Origin: Candidatus Methylacidiphilales bacterium
Lineage (GTDB): Bacteria > Verrucomicrobiota > Verrucomicrobiia > Methylacidiphilales > JAAUTS01
Reading direction: 5' to 3'
Assembly: GCA_028713655.1 (NCBI GenBank)
Contig: JAQTNW010000029.1
Span: forward strand, 1-43,181
Length of the DNA: 43,181 nt
Shown: one piece after another, positions 42,601 to 43,181 of the stretch
Position numbering within the stretch: position 1 is the first letter of the stretch
How the letters are laid out: each line of letters begins with the position of its first letter
Position numbers and translations under genes: made by a program
Notes under the pieces: generated by a model
Told to the model about the DNA's origin: nothing
Seen by the model: only the letters and a program-made list of their open reading frames with translations
Databases searched by the model: none

Positions 42601-43181
42601 ATGAAGATTCTTTCCGGACTTTCGGAAGGCCAGGTTTTGCAACGGCAGGGCTCCAAGGGCGCCTCTCTCAAACTATCTGGTACTTGCGCCAAACCCGGCC
42701 CCCTCACGATCACGATTGCCTCAAAAAAAGGCGCTCTCAAAGGTTGGAAAAATCGGGCCGCAGGCCGCGCCGTAAAAGGGAATTTTACAATCCGCGTCGC
42801 AGGCATTCCAGCGGGTGGGCCTTACCGGCTGGAGTTGCGTTGCAACAAGGCCGCAACAAGCATCCGGGAATTTTTCGCGGGCGATGTCTGGTTGCTCGCC
42901 GGACAAAGCAACATGCAGGGTGTCGGCAACATGTCGGAAGCACCCCGTCCGCATCCCCTGATCCAGAGTTTTTCGATGCGCTGCGAATGGATGCGAGCCG
43001 CTGAGCCCTTGCATGTGATGTTGGAATCACCCGATTTTTGCCACCACGGCAGCAAACAATGCACGGCGGAGGAATCGAAAAAGATCCGGCGCACAAGCTA
43101 CAAGGGCGTGGGGCCCGGCCTGTGGTTTGCACACGAAATGCTGCGGCGCACGGGCGTACCCCAGGGCTTGATTTGCGCCGC
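42601..43181 (+). CDS. sialate O-acetylesterase-like SGNH protein, 5' part only
   Basis: The frame from ATG 42601 is open to the window end (193 codons). After a roughly 90-residue beta-rich N-terminal region comes FFAGDVWLLAGQSNMQGVGNM, the block I SGNH motif with catalytic Ser103. GVGPGLWFAHEML follows later, as in the carbohydrate acetylesterases of this family (SASA domain). It would remove acetyl groups from sialic acids or plant/algal polysaccharides. No signal peptide is seen at this start, so either the true start is elsewhere or it is cytoplasmic. The remaining catalytic His lies beyond the window. Confidence 0.85.
   Translation, partial: MKILSGLSEGQVLQRQGSKGASLKLSGTCAKPGPLTITIASKKGALKGWKNRAAGRAVKGNFTIRVAGIPAGGPYRLELRCNKAATSIREFFAGDVWLLAGQSNMQGVGNMSEAPRPHPLIQSFSMRCEWMRAAEPLHVMLESPDFCHHGSKQCTAEESKKIRRTSYKGVGPGLWFAHEMLRRTGVPQGLICA

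Noticed and set aside
1-43181. CRISPR array
   Set aside because: The repeated units are short, degenerate and about 10 bases apart, with no 25-40 base direct repeats or unique spacers and no cas genes.

Overview
The window looks like chromosomal DNA from a Gram-negative bacterium of the Verrucomicrobiota / PVC group. I infer this from the mix of genes, not from a search. Four points support it: a planctomycete/verrucomicrobial-type ECF sigma factor, paired pseudopilins with type-II-secretion-like N-termini, a 34-residue mS38 (AURKAIP1/COX24)-like basic protein, and intergenic DNA rich in short periodic repeats. LPS-type genes (rfaE2) and a TolC/MacAB-type exporter imply an outer membrane. Most genes lack a clear Shine-Dalgarno site and many neighbours overlap as ATGA or GTGA.

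Layout. 1-870: tRNA-Glu(CTC) and a relE/parE-type toxin-antitoxin pair whose toxin is broken by an in-frame TAA. 872-4506: assimilatory sulfate activation (cysD-cysNC, with cysH divergent). 4716-6215: a nitronate monooxygenase-like flavoenzyme. 6184-10468: a tripartite efflux operon (TolC-like, MacA-like, MacB-like), tail to tail with it. 10774-13568: a small secreted protein, an ECF sigma factor, a PH-domain membrane protein and a zinc-ribbon/DUF4019 fusion. 13688-16219: a split phosphotransacetylase (Pta catalytic protein plus a P-loop/DRTGG protein) and a rhodanese. 16250-19285: holA, a HIT hydrolase, hisG, the mS38-like protein and tRNA-Arg(CCT). 19370-20100: an intact higBA.

20226-26690 is the most interesting block. 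It is a tightly coupled four-gene cassette: circularly permuted ATP-grasp fused to alpha-E, two transglutaminase-like proteins, and a stand-alone DUF2126 protein. Together these look like a peptide-ligase/peptidase system with an unknown product. 

After tRNA-Gln(TTG) come purN and rfaE2 (minus strand), a cellulose-synthase-like GT2, a brnTA-type toxin-antitoxin pair, and two pseudopilins ending in a perfect 34-bp palindrome. 31946-33136 is a MocR-type aminotransferase domain protein. 33246-36193 is a glycine-cleavage operon (gcvT, gcvH, a diverged metallo-beta-lactamase-fold protein, an internally duplicated secreted protein), closed by a good intrinsic terminator. valS follows; it carries a short patch of foreign-looking codons. 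Then come a cyclic-nucleotide-binding domain ORF without a proper start, metG, a small membrane protein of unknown function, and the 5' part of a sialate O-acetylesterase cut by the window end.

Several families of short dispersed repeats occupy most of the longer intergenic gaps. The two clearest are a roughly 10-bp-period element and a CCCCCT/AGGGGG hairpin element.
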